Shown: positions 18,511 through 27,636, numbered from the stretch's first letter. The stretch is 64,000 bases of DNA from Flectobacillus major DSM 103 (GCF_000427405.1 NZ_KE386491.1:1471001-1535000); one strand, 5' to 3'. Program-made: numbers and translations. The notes: a model not told the origin generated them from the sequence alone.

Positions 18511-20222
18511 ATTAATATTCGTTCTTTTTGTTCAGAAATTGTTTTTTGTAATCCTTCACACGTTCGTTCGGCCAGTTGTAGGTTTTTTAATTTGTTGTCT
18601 ATAATTGACTGGCTAGTAGCTAGTTGTGATTTTTTGTTATTGTTTAGGTCTTGTGCGTTTTTGGTAGCACTTTTCAAAATAGCGTCTATTTCAAAGGTGA
18701 TATTTTGGGTTACTTCTCGAATATACCCCGAGAGGCTATTTACCCAGTCTTTGTAGCTATCATTATAAATTCGTCGAGCTTCTGCCTGTAAGTGGTCTTT
18801 GGCTTTTTGGGTTTCACGCTCACGTTCTTCTATTCTTTTGCGGGGTATTCTTACCCTTAGGTCTACAACGCCATACCAAATCAAAATACCTGATAAAATT
18901 GACGTTGCTAAAAGAATAGCGAGTTTGGTTTTTTTGGCAAAAAAGGCTAAATATTCATAACCGTTATTGACTTCGGCGAAGGTTTTGGGTACTTGTTCGC
19001 CGTCCGAGAAAAAGTCAACCCCTTGTATAAGTAAATTGAGGGGCATTAATAAACCCACAATTACCATGATAATACCCGTGTAGTCTCGAAGGGCAATGAG
19101 GTATTCGTTACGTCCTTCTTTAGTAATTTCGCCTCTAAAGTTTTTCTGGATATAATTGTTGCCCTGAACAATCAACGTAGGGTTGAGGTCGGGAAGAACA
19201 AACCGCTCAATTGTTACTTTGGGCAATTTATATCTTGCTAACAGTTGGTTGAGTTCCTCAAATGTTGATTGTGAGAGTGTTTCTAAAAGGCTTAAATCTT
19301 TCGAAAACTCGTGGAGTAATTCTTTTTCGTTGTGTTTGAAAAACTGCTCGGTAGTAGATAGATTGATACCTAGCTCAATTTTTTCATATTTGTCGGCAAC
19401 TTCTATTTTCGAGAGGTCGCTGTATTGTATTTTATGGCAAAAATCGGCAATTCGTTCGCTAAAGAACCCATAGTTTGGTTTACTAAATTCTTCGTATTTA
19501 GCTTTAATACCTTTTTCTACTTCTTGGAGATTTTTGAGAACAGTATATCGAACAATATTATTGATTTCTGTAAAATTGCCTGAGTCTGATTTTTTCAGAA
19601 ATTGAGCATCTTGAACCAAAAGATTCTTTTGGCTGGTAAGTATTTTATGCTCTGTTTTGACAATCTGATTGATATAATCAACTACTGGTTTTAGGGTTGA
19701 CAACTTGGACAAATGCAGGAGTTTTTGAACATCTATAACTTTGATGATTGTTGCTATATCGTCGTTTGTTAGTAACTGAAATGTTTGGGTTGTAACACCC
19801 TGTGCCTTACAATAGGCTATAAGCTCGGCGGCGGTATCTGACTGAGGGTTGTTGTGTGTTGTAATTAAATATACTTTTTTATAATTTTCGATACGGCTAT
19901 TTAATGCCAAAAGTATGTTGCTGAGAGGCAACTCCTCATAAAATACTATGGCAATATTGGCGATTAATGTAGGGTAGGATATAGGCAAAAAAGAACCAGT
20001 ACAATACACCAGCGATGTATGTAACGATGCTAGTTGAGTACTGAGTTCTTGTTTTAGAGTGCCTTCGTGGCTACCAATGGCATCAATAGATAATTCATTT
20101 TGATTTTCGATACTATCAAAGTGTTTTTTGATTAATTCAAAAAAACCATACTGATTTGTATAACCAATATCTTTTTGAATTGAACTAATTTTTTCAAAAA
20201 TAGCGTCTAAGTTATTGCTCAT
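18507..20222 (-). CDS. Two-TM protein with large cytoplasmic alpha/beta and coiled-coil regions
   Basis: 571 residues, no signal peptide. Residues 1-175 look alpha/beta (SLVYCTGSFLPISYPTLIAN, VYLITTHNN) and 175-340 mostly helical. Two hydrophobic helices lie at about 381-401 and 433-453, and a charged coiled coil at 458-570 ends the protein. With two TMs both long ends should face the cytosol. The layout recalls membrane-anchored dynamin-like proteins, but no P-loop is present, so I do not call it a GTPase. It overlaps the FHA gene upstream and the Hsp70 gene downstream by 4 bp each, making a tightly coupled trio. I do not recognise the family. Confidence 0.8.
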   Translation of the reverse strand: MSNNLDAIFEKISSIQKDIGYTNQYGFFELIKKHFDSIENQNELSIDAIGSHEGTLKQELSTQLASLHTSLVYCTGSFLPISYPTLIANIAIVFYEELPLSNILLALNSRIENYKKVYLITTHNNPQSDTAAELIAYCKAQGVTTQTFQLLTNDDIATIIKVIDVQKLLHLSKLSTLKPVVDYINQIVKTEHKILTSQKNLLVQDAQFLKKSDSGNFTEINNIVRYTVLKNLQEVEKGIKAKYEEFSKPNYGFFSERIADFCHKIQYSDLSKIEVADKYEKIELGINLSTTEQFFKHNEKELLHEFSKDLSLLETLSQSTFEELNQLLARYKLPKVTIERFVLPDLNPTLIVQGNNYIQKNFRGEITKEGRNEYLIALRDYTGIIMVIVGLLMPLNLLIQGVDFFSDGEQVPKTFAEVNNGYEYLAFFAKKTKLAILLATSILSGILIWYGVVDLRVRIPRKRIEERERETQKAKDHLQAEARRIYNDSYKDWVNSLSGYIREVTQNITFEIDAILKSATKNAQDLNNNKKSQLATSQSIIDNKLKNLQLAERTCEGLQKTISEQKERILI

Positions 20223-20914
20223 AGTATATTGATTACGACTGTACGCATATAGTCTGTGTTACTTACTTCATTTACGACATCAGCTACAGTACGCTGAGTA
20301 TTTATTTTGAAAACCAGTTTGGTTTTACCAAATTGAAGGGTATCTCCTTCGTTAAGGGAATATTTACCTTGAAGCCTTTTATCGTTGCCATTTACAAATA
20401 CGCCGTTTTTTGAGGGTTTTTCTCCTATTTCACTTACATCATATAAAAAGTAAGCATTATCAATAATCTCAATAATAGCATGTTTTCGACTCACAAACAT
20501 ATCGTGTTCGATACTTACGTCGAGTTTTTTGCCTTCGGTAGCCCGCCCAATAGTATTGAGCCCTTGCTTGAGGGTAAAGGCAATAGACGTACTGTTTTCT
20601 GTATGCCTAATCAGCCAAGCTGGCTCTTGAATTACCGACTGGGTTTCGTTTGACGAATTATTACTTACCTCGGGCCAATCTAATTCGGGCTTAATGACAG
20701 GTGTGTCAAAATTTTGGCTAGGACGGAGCAAGAAAGTCTTAAATTCCGCGAGTTTTTCTATATTTTTTTCATATACCTTTTTTAATAGGCTGGTTGGTGC
20801 GTTATTGACTAAGCTTTTGAAGTATTTTTCTTTTTCAGCAACAGCTTTTACCAGTTCGTCATCAGGAGTACCCGATGATAGCGACAAAAATTCTATTATT
20901 TCATTTCGGTTCAT
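20219..20914 (-). CDS. FHA-domain phosphothreonine-binding protein
   Basis: 231 residues, cytosolic. Residues 1-65 are helical with a conserved-looking start (EIIEFLSLSSGTPDDELVKAV). An acidic/Ser-rich linker follows, then a C-terminal FHA domain at about 100-206 with all binding-loop residues: Gly123-Arg124, Ser142-Arg143-Lys144-His145, and Asn170-Gly171 with VFVNG to 176. It should bind phosphothreonine peptides, most simply those made by the kinase encoded at 25741-27606 and removed by the PP2C at 27637. It overlaps the two-TM gene by 4 bp and follows the second repeat protein gene by 118 bp. Confidence 0.92.
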   Translation of the reverse strand: MNRNEIIEFLSLSSGTPDDELVKAVAEKEKYFKSLVNNAPTSLLKKVYEKNIEKLAEFKTFLLRPSQNFDTPVIKPELDWPEVSNNSSNETQSVIQEPAWLIRHTENSTSIAFTLKQGLNTIGRATEGKKLDVSIEHDMFVSRKHAIIEIIDNAYFLYDVSEIGEKPSKNGVFVNGNDKRLQGKYSLNEGDTLQFGKTKLVFKINTQRTVADVVNEVSNTDYMRTVVINIL

Positions 20915-21032
20915 AAGACTTTTATATAAATAGGTAGTTAAAAATCTGCTAAACAGTAGTCTGTGTTACGAATTTGAAATTTAGCTCCTCTTTTGAAAAT
21001 CAATTATTGGATGATTGAACGCCTTTTGTGTT

Positions 21033-23309
21033 TTAAAATAAGCTATCTCTAGCGGCTCTTTTTTGGGCATTGCAGCGATGAGCACGCTCCTTCGAGTCTT
21101 CTGCAGCATTGGCAAAAGCTTCAGCATTAGAAAGTCTGATACTAGCCTCATATTCAAGGTCGTTTGCTTTATGAAGTTTATGGAGAGCCTTATCAGCCAA
21201 TTCCGACGACCTTTTATAATATTTTTCTGTTTCGTCTTTGAATTGTTCGGCTCGGGTCATTTGAGGTAAGGCTTCATCGGCATATTCACGAGCTAAATTT
21301 TCATCAGCCTTGGCGTTATTTTTGGCTGTTTGAGTTTCTTTGGCTGCTGTTTGAGCTTTATTTTTGATACCTTCAGTTTCGACAGCTTCGGCTTCAGCTT
21401 TATTTTTGGCTCGTTCAGATTGTTGTCGTTCAGCTTCGGCAATAAATCTATTTTTATCGGCCTGCATAGCAAAACTTTGAGCGGCAATGCGGTATTGGTC
21501 GGCCTCCAGAGCATCGTTTACGGCATCTTGCCTAGCTTTATCAGCTTCTTTGGCAGCAATAATGGTAGTGTTTTTGAGCTGCTCGGTTGTTGAGGCATCC
21601 GCTTTAACATCATTTTTCAGATTCTCGGTTTCGTTGGCTTGTTCCTTTGTTCTGTTTTTGTACTGTTCTATTTCTTTTTGGTCTTTCAATACCTCATTTT
21701 TTATTTTTTCAGCCTCATTGGCAAAAGCTTTAACTTGATTTTTTATTTGTTCAACTTCAGTAGCATCTTTTTTAATTTCAGCCTTTATCTGTTCGGTTTC
21801 GTTGGCATCTGCACGAGCCTCATTTTTGTGAATATCAGCTTCTTTGGCATCGTCTTTGGCTTGATTTTTGGCTTGTTCGGCCTCGTTGGCATCAGCCTTA
21901 GCGTCATTTTTAGCTTGTTCGGCCTCATTGGCATCGGTTTTTGCCTCATTTTTAAGCTGTTCAGCCTCTTGGGCATCAGCCAAAGCCTGATTTTTGACTA
22001 GTTCAATTTCAGCAGCATCCGCTTTTGTCTCATTTTTGGCTTGTTCGGTTTCGATGGCATCAGCCTTAGCCTGATTTTTAGCTTGCTCAGTTTCAATAGC
22101 ATCAGCCTTGGCCTCGTTTTTGGCTTGTTCGGTTTCAGTTGCCTCTGCTTTCGCCTGATTTTTCGCCTGTTCGATTTCGTTAGCGTCAGTTTTTGCTTGA
22201 TTTTTGGCTTGTTCGGTTTCTAGAGCGTCGGCTTTAGCGTCATTTTTGCTTTGTTCGGTTTCGTTAGCGTTAGTTTTCGCCTGATTTTTGGCTTGTTCAA
22301 TTTCTAGGGCATCGGCCTTTGCATCACTTTTAGCTTGCTTGGTATCTTGAGCATCGGTTTTTGCCTGATTTTTGGCCTGTTCTGTTTCAGTAGCCAAACT
22401 TTTTGTTTGAGTTTTCGTTTGCTCTATTTCATTGGCATCGGTTTTCGCACCATTTTTTATTTGTTCAGTTTCCTGAGCATCGGCTTTCGCTTGATTTTTA
22501 ATCTGTTCAGCCTCTTGAGCATCACTTTGAGCTTGTGATTTAGCTTGTTTAGTTTCTAGAGCGTCGGCTTTTGTTTGATTTTTAGCTTGTTCAGCTTCCA
22601 AAGCATCGGCCTTGGTTTGATTTTTGACTTGTTCAGTCTCCAAGGCATCGGCCTTGGTTTGCTCCTTCATCATTTCTATCTCAGAAGCATCCGATTTGGT
22701 TTGGTTTTTTACTTGTTCGGTCTCTTGAGCGTCGGTTTTCGCCTGATTCTTGGCCTGTTCAGCTTCCTGAGCATCAGTCTTTGCCTGATTTTTGGTTTGT
22801 TCAGTTTCCTGAGCATCTGTTTTCGCCTGATTTTTGATTTGCTCGGCTTCGTTGGCATCAGCCACCGAGCCACTTTTGGCTAATTCAGCTTCTTGAGCGT
22901 CGGCTTTAGACGTATTTTTAAGCATCTCACTTTCGTTGGCCAGTGTTAAAGCCGTATTGAGTGAGGCTTCTGTTTCGGTGGTATAAGCTTTGATACTATT
23001 TTTCAGTTCTTCGGCCTCGATACTATCAGAACGGACTTGATTTTTGAAACTCTCGACTTCTTGCCTAGCTGCAACACCCATTTGTTTAGCTGTAGCTATC
23101 TGTTGGCGGTCGGCGATAGATTCCTGTTTGGCCATTTCAGTGTTTTGTGCAAAGTCCTTCGCTATAAGGCTTGACTGTTTTATTTGGCCAAGAATACTAT
23201 TAATATCGGTAGGCGTATAGTCTATGGCATTTTGGGAAATATCATTTTCTATATCTATCAATTGCTGATAGATAGCCTTGGCTTCGATTAATATGGTTGC
23301 TAGATTCAT
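21033..23309 (-). CDS. 758-residue 14-mer repeat coiled-coil protein, second copy
   Basis: Unique N-terminus (1-55, helical, MNLATILIEAKAIYQQLIDI), then by my count 44 consecutive 14-residue units (56-671) of consensus E-T/A-E-Q-x-K-N-Q-A-K-A/T-D-A-x, then a unique 87-residue tail ending AQKRAARDSLF. No signal peptide or TM. Alanines recur with 3-4-4-3 spacing within each unit, which fits a long coiled coil with small core residues. Compared with its neighbour the units are more diverged, with T/I/V at the second position and a degenerate first six and last eight units. Total length equals the neighbour exactly. Only 29 bp separate the two genes. A cytosolic filament, ruler or scaffold is the likely role; no function is known. 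Confidence 0.85.
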   Translation of the reverse strand: MNLATILIEAKAIYQQLIDIENDISQNAIDYTPTDINSILGQIKQSSLIAKDFAQNTEMAKQESIADRQQIATAKQMGVAARQEVESFKNQVRSDSIEAEELKNSIKAYTTETEASLNTALTLANESEMLKNTSKADAQEAELAKSGSVADANEAEQIKNQAKTDAQETEQTKNQAKTDAQEAEQAKNQAKTDAQETEQVKNQTKSDASEIEMMKEQTKADALETEQVKNQTKADALEAEQAKNQTKADALETKQAKSQAQSDAQEAEQIKNQAKADAQETEQIKNGAKTDANEIEQTKTQTKSLATETEQAKNQAKTDAQDTKQAKSDAKADALEIEQAKNQAKTNANETEQSKNDAKADALETEQAKNQAKTDANEIEQAKNQAKAEATETEQAKNEAKADAIETEQAKNQAKADAIETEQAKNETKADAAEIELVKNQALADAQEAEQLKNEAKTDANEAEQAKNDAKADANEAEQAKNQAKDDAKEADIHKNEARADANETEQIKAEIKKDATEVEQIKNQVKAFANEAEKIKNEVLKDQKEIEQYKNRTKEQANETENLKNDVKADASTTEQLKNTTIIAAKEADKARQDAVNDALEADQYRIAAQSFAMQADKNRFIAEAERQQSERAKNKAEAEAVETEGIKNKAQTAAKETQTAKNNAKADENLAREYADEALPQMTRAEQFKDETEKYYKRSSELADKALHKLHKANDLEYEASIRLSNAEAFANAAEDSKERAHRCNAQKRAARDSLF
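21297..23144 (-). repeat. 42-bp coding tandem repeat, about 44 units, diverged
   Basis: In-frame 42-bp units encoding the 14-residue repeats of the second copy. Units drift in both sequence and codon choice, especially toward 21297 and 23144, which suggests an older array than the one at 23549-25396. Confidence 0.85.
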
Positions 23310-23338
23310 TTTTAAATCTAAAATGTTAAGTACATTGA

Positions 23339-25615
23339 TTAGAAACCGCTACAAGCATGAAGAGCACAATTGTCAGCTTTGTGCATGTAGTCTTCGGCTT
23401 GTTGAGCCATCTGCCTCACTTTATCTTCTAGGCCATCTATAACTTTGAGATGAGTACTAATTTTGTCAGAATCAGCCTCAATATTTCTCAATGTGCTGTA
23501 AGCTGTATTTTTGTGCATCAAAGTAGCATCTGCAAAACTGAAGGCCTGTTGAGCATAAGACCTAGCCTGTTCTTTAGACATTTCGGCTTCTGAGGCATCT
23601 TGTTGAGCTTGAGCTTTGGCATTTTCGGTTTCGTTAGCATCGGCTTCAGTTTGTTTTTTAGCAGCTTCAGCAGCATTTGCATCTGAATCGGCATCTTGCC
23701 TAGCTTTTTCAGCAGCTTTAGCGTCAGCCTCGGCATCCTGTCGAGCTATATCGGCAGCCTTGGCATCATCTACAGCCGCATTTTTGGCATTTTCGGCATC
23801 AATAGCATCGGCTTTAGCAGCGTTTTTAGCAACCTCAGTTTCTTCAGCATCGGCTTTGGCTTGATTTTTGATTTGTTCGGCTTCATTAGCATCAGCTTTC
23901 GCCTGATTTTTGATTTGTTCAGCCTCAGCAGCATCAGCTTTTGCCTCATTTTTAGCCTGTTCTGTTTCATTGGCATCAGCCTTGGCTTCATTCTTGGCAT
24001 TTTCGGCCTCGGTAGCATCGGCTTTTACCTCATTTTTGGCTTGTTCAGCCTCGGCGGCATCAGCTTTAGCCTCATTTTTGGCCTGTTCAGCTTCTTGGGC
24101 ATCAGCTTTAGCGTCATTTTTGGCCTGTTCGGCTTCAATAGCATCGGCCTTAGCATCATTTTTGGCTTGTTCAGCCTCAGCGGCATCAGCCTTGGCCTGA
24201 TTTTTGGCCTGTTCAGTTTCGTTGGCATCGGCTTTGGCCTGATTTTTGGCCTGTTCAGCTTCCTGAGCATCAGCTTTGGCCTGATTTTTAGCCTGTTCAG
24301 CTTCCGAGGCATCGGCTTTAGCCTCATTTTTGGCCTGCTCGGTTTCATTAGCATCGGCTTTAGCGTCATTTTTAGCTTGCTCAGCCTCCTGAGCATCAGC
24401 CTTCGCCTGATTTTTGGCTTGTTCGGCCTCATTGGCATCAGCCTTAGCGTCATTTTTGGCTTGTTCAGCCTCTTGAGCATCAGCTTTAGCGTCGTTTTTA
24501 GCTTGTTCAGCTTCTTGGGCATCAGCTTTAGCGTCATTTTTGGCCTGTTCAGCCTCTTGGGCATCGGTTTTTGCCTGGTTTTTAGCTTGTTCAGCTTCTT
24601 GGGCATCAGCTTTAGCGTCATTTTTGGCTTGTTCAGCTTCTTGGGCATCAGCTTTAGCGTCATTTTTGGCTTGTTCGGCCTCTTGGGCATCAGCTTTGGC
24701 CTGCCCTTTAATATTTTCTACCTCGTTAGCATCGGTTTTAGCGTCATTTTTGGCTTGTTCGGCCTCCTGAGCATCGGCTTTAGCTTGCGTTTTGGCTTGT
24801 TCAGCTTCTTGGGCATCAGCTTTAGCCTCATTTTTAGCCTGTTCAGCTTCTTGGGCATCAGTTTTCGCCTGATTTTTGGCTTGTTCAGCTTCCTGAGCAT
24901 CAGCCTTAGTTTGATTTTTGGCTTGTTCGGCTTCGGCGGCATCAGCTTTGGCCTGATTTTTGGCTTGTTCAGCCTCGTTAGCATCAGCTTTAGCTTGCGT
25001 TTTGGCTTGTTCAGCTTCTTGGGCATCAGTCTTAGTCTGATTTTTGGCCTGTTCGGCTTCCTGAGCATCGGCTTTAGCTTGGTTTTTAGCATTTTCAGCT
25101 TCCGAGGCATCAGCTTTAGCATTATTTTTAGCCTGTTCGGCCTCTTGGGCATCGGCTTTAGCCTGAACTTTAGCCTGTTCAGCTTCGGCGGCATCAGCTT
25201 TGGCCTGATTTTTGGCTTGTTCGGCCTCCTGAGCATCGGCTTTCGCTTGATTTTTGGCTTGTTCGGCCTCTGTGGCATCCGTTTTCACCTGATTTTTTAG
25301 CTGCTCTACTTCCATAGTGTCAGCTTTGACATCATTCTTAGTTTGTTCAATTTGCTGAGAATCGGCAATAGCTTCTTGCTTCATTTGCTCAATCATCTGA
25401 CCGTCGCTTTTAGCATCGAGGGCCGATTGACGAGCTATATCAGAACTACTTTTTGCTTCTATTAAATAGCCATTCAATGTGCTTTCTTGAATGGTAATGG
25501 TATCAATCAATTGGTTTTGTTGTGCCAATAAGGTATTGATTCTATCACGTACACTAACTGAATGATGAAGAATTAACTGTAATTCTTCTAACATTTGCGT
25601 TTCTGTCATGCTCAT
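23339..25615 (-). CDS. 758-residue 14-mer repeat coiled-coil protein, first copy
   Basis: N-terminal helical segment 1-73 (MSMTETQMLEELQLILHHSV), then 44 units of 14 residues by my count (74-689) with consensus EAEQAKNQAKADAQ, then a 69-residue tail ending CALHACSGF. No signal peptide, TM or enzyme motif. The units are nearly uniform; variation is mostly Q/D/E at position 8 and Q/N/A at position 14. Alanine content is extreme and charges alternate, so a very long, highly soluble coiled coil is expected: 616 residues as one helix would be about 90 nm. It lies 125 bp after the kinase gene and 29 bp before its paralogue. It could superficially be mistaken for a LEA-like protein, but the period is 14 rather than 11. 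Confidence 0.85.
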   Translation of the reverse strand: MSMTETQMLEELQLILHHSVSVRDRINTLLAQQNQLIDTITIQESTLNGYLIEAKSSSDIARQSALDAKSDGQMIEQMKQEAIADSQQIEQTKNDVKADTMEVEQLKNQVKTDATEAEQAKNQAKADAQEAEQAKNQAKADAAEAEQAKVQAKADAQEAEQAKNNAKADASEAENAKNQAKADAQEAEQAKNQTKTDAQEAEQAKTQAKADANEAEQAKNQAKADAAEAEQAKNQTKADAQEAEQAKNQAKTDAQEAEQAKNEAKADAQEAEQAKTQAKADAQEAEQAKNDAKTDANEVENIKGQAKADAQEAEQAKNDAKADAQEAEQAKNDAKADAQEAEQAKNQAKTDAQEAEQAKNDAKADAQEAEQAKNDAKADAQEAEQAKNDAKADANEAEQAKNQAKADAQEAEQAKNDAKADANETEQAKNEAKADASEAEQAKNQAKADAQEAEQAKNQAKADANETEQAKNQAKADAAEAEQAKNDAKADAIEAEQAKNDAKADAQEAEQAKNEAKADAAEAEQAKNEVKADATEAENAKNEAKADANETEQAKNEAKADAAEAEQIKNQAKADANEAEQIKNQAKADAEETEVAKNAAKADAIDAENAKNAAVDDAKAADIARQDAEADAKAAEKARQDADSDANAAEAAKKQTEADANETENAKAQAQQDASEAEMSKEQARSYAQQAFSFADATLMHKNTAYSTLRNIEADSDKISTHLKVIDGLEDKVRQMAQQAEDYMHKADNCALHACSGF
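23549..25396 (-). repeat. 42-bp coding tandem repeat, about 44 units, homogeneous
   Basis: In-frame 42-bp units encoding the 14-residue repeats of the first copy. Several adjacent units differ by only a few bases (for example around 24500-24700), so the array should be prone to slippage or recombination and to assembly error with short reads. Confidence 0.9.
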
Positions 25616-25740
25616 GTTTGTAAAATTTGGAGGTAGTAAAGAATCTTGTCAATAAATTAGATTAAGTTGTTGTAAATCAAAGGTTTGTTTTGTGGTTTTT
25701 ATGGTCTCTATTTTTTATTGAATATCAAGTAGAGCTGGTT

Positions 25741-27606
25741 TTAATTGTGCATACTTTCTACTTGACTTTTGGCAGCATTTGAAGCATCGACGTTATCGTT
25801 TTTTTGAATTACCTTATAAAACCAATCGAGTGCTTTTTGTTTATCTTGTTTGATACCAGCCCCATTGAGATATGCCAGCCCAAGTGAATACATGGCTACT
25901 GAATTACCCTGAGCGGCGGCTTTTTGGTAAAATCCTAAAGCTTTTGTGAAGTTTTGAGAAACCCCAAGTCCCATGAAGTGAATATTGCCAAGCATGGTTA
26001 CTGCCCGATTATCGGTCGGGATTTTTTCAAAGATGTGTTTGGCTTTTTGATAGTCTTGTTCTACAAATTTGCCCGTATAGTACAGTTGTCCCAATAGATA
26101 CGCATTGCCGATTGAACCCCACTCAAGCTCTTGCTTTAAAAAAGGAATTGCAGCCGAGGTATCACCTTTGCTAATAAGTGTTTGTACTAGGTATTGTGTA
26201 TCAAGTGAATCCTTTCTTTGGCTGGGTGCTTGAGTTTTGTCGTTGAGCAAGGTCAACGCTTGGTCGTATTGATGTTGCTCAAGGAGTGAATCTATTTTGG
26301 CATAGAAGTTTTGTGTAAGCATATTCCAAACGTAATACCCACCACCTAAAGCAACAATAAGGCTGATAAATGCGATGTTTCGGATTTTTGTATTGGCACT
26401 TTTCTTCTGGTTTGTTGAGTGGTTGGGCTTTTCGGCTTCTTGCAACAACGGCTTTTCTCTTGGTGGTATTATAGGTGTTTCTTTAGCTACAGGAGAAGAG
26501 CTTATGGCTTGATTTTCAAGGGTTTTGTCGGATACAATGCTATCATTACCAACAGGCGGGCTATCGGAGGGTAGTACTTCTGTATGGGGTGTTTTTGCCA
26601 AATGAAATGTATGAGTATTGGCGTTATCCATATTATGGAGTTGATTGGTACTATCAGTTTTGTCAGATATAAGAGTAGGAGGCAGTGTTGTTGTTGGGTT
26701 ATTTTTTTCTTCAAAATTAATAAACTGTGTTTCAAAGGCATCGACAGCAGGAATACTTGTATAGCTAGCATCTAGGAAAGGTATCAAATCTTTGGCACTT
26801 TGGACACGTAATTTAGCATCGGACACAAGGCATTTTTTGATAACTGTTTTGAACGGTTCTTCTATTGAGTTTAGCTTCTGTGGAAGTTCGGCTGATAAAA
26901 TCGAGTTCATAATTTGTTCGGCCGTAGTATTCCCACTTCGTTGCCCAAAAGGAGGCTCTGTTGCTAGTAATTCATAAAGCATAATACCAAAGCTCCACAA
27001 ATCTACATTTGTCGATATTTTGCCATTGATACCATATTTGGCAGGGCTAAATTGCTCGGGAGCCATGTATTCGATTGTACCGATAGTCATGGAGGCACTA
27101 TTGGTATTGGCCTCCATATTGCGACTAATACCAAAGTCCGAAATTTTAGCAATTAGCTTTGAGCCATCGTTAACGAGTAAAATATTTTGAGGTTTTAGGT
27201 CACGATGAACAATACTTTTTTGATGAAGAAAATCAAGACCATAAAGCACCTGTTTGAGCAAGTCGATAATTACAGAAGGCTTAGGATCGCCTTGTACAAA
27301 TGTTTTTAGGTCGCCTGCATTGGCAAGTTCCATAATACCAATCTGGAGTTCCTCTTTTTCACCAAAAGCATTGATATTTTGAAGCAAGGCTACATCATAA
27401 TAACGTAACAAATTAGGATGCTCAAATCTAATAACCTTTTTGATTTCTTCTAATACTGTATAATGTCCATTGTCTACTTTGTTGAAAACCTTGATGGCCA
27501 CGGTTCTATCTAAGAGGATATCCTGTGCTTTGTAAACACGGGCAAATCCACCTCTGCCTATCAAATCCTCACGAGGATTATATATGTATCTACTTTTAAA
27601 ATCCAT
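25741..27606 (-). CDS. Membrane Ser/Thr protein kinase with extracytoplasmic Sel1 repeats
   Basis: 621 residues. An intact Hanks-type kinase spans 10-280: glycine loop GRGGFARV (17-24), Lys39 (VAIKVF), Glu53 or 54, HRD at 134-136 with DLKPQN, DFG at 157-159, and APE at 182-184. A Ser/Thr/Pro-rich juxtamembrane region (300-405) probably carries autophosphorylation sites. One TM helix lies at about 409-428, and an external part (430-621) has TPR-like then Sel1-type repeats (about 498-603; GNIHFMGLGVSQNFTKALGFYQKAA, AMYSLGLAYLNGAGIKQDKQKALDWF). The outside repeats may sense or dock a periplasmic partner. It follows the PP2C gene by 30 bp. The FHA protein four genes on is the likely reader. Confidence 0.95.
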   Translation of the reverse strand: MDFKSRYIYNPREDLIGRGGFARVYKAQDILLDRTVAIKVFNKVDNGHYTVLEEIKKVIRFEHPNLLRYYDVALLQNINAFGEKEELQIGIMELANAGDLKTFVQGDPKPSVIIDLLKQVLYGLDFLHQKSIVHRDLKPQNILLVNDGSKLIAKISDFGISRNMEANTNSASMTIGTIEYMAPEQFSPAKYGINGKISTNVDLWSFGIMLYELLATEPPFGQRSGNTTAEQIMNSILSAELPQKLNSIEEPFKTVIKKCLVSDAKLRVQSAKDLIPFLDASYTSIPAVDAFETQFINFEEKNNPTTTLPPTLISDKTDSTNQLHNMDNANTHTFHLAKTPHTEVLPSDSPPVGNDSIVSDKTLENQAISSSPVAKETPIIPPREKPLLQEAEKPNHSTNQKKSANTKIRNIAFISLIVALGGGYYVWNMLTQNFYAKIDSLLEQHQYDQALTLLNDKTQAPSQRKDSLDTQYLVQTLISKGDTSAAIPFLKQELEWGSIGNAYLLGQLYYTGKFVEQDYQKAKHIFEKIPTDNRAVTMLGNIHFMGLGVSQNFTKALGFYQKAAAQGNSVAMYSLGLAYLNGAGIKQDKQKALDWFYKVIQKNDNVDASNAAKSQVESMHN

Positions 27607-27636
27607 TGGAACTAAATAATTATGAATCGTTGTATG

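Noticed and set aside
18507-20222. Calling the two-TM protein a dynamin GTPase.
   Set aside because: No G1 P-loop or other GTPase motif could be found in the sequence.
23696-25300. A 534-codon open frame on the plus strand over the 42-bp repeat array, and similar long antisense frames over both arrays.
   Set aside because: They are artefacts of the in-frame 42-bp period: if one unit lacks stops on the opposite strand, all do. The product is a monotonous Phe/Gly/Leu/Ile repeat, while the minus-strand frame has unique ends and operon spacing.
21297-25396. Regular repeats that could suggest a CRISPR array.
   Set aside because: There are no unique spacers; the 42-bp units are contiguous and in frame within coding sequence, and no cas gene is present.
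21033-25615. Calling the repeat proteins LEA-type desiccation proteins.
   Set aside because: Group 3 LEA proteins have an 11-residue period; here the period is 14 residues, and the proteins have unique termini and sit in a signalling operon.
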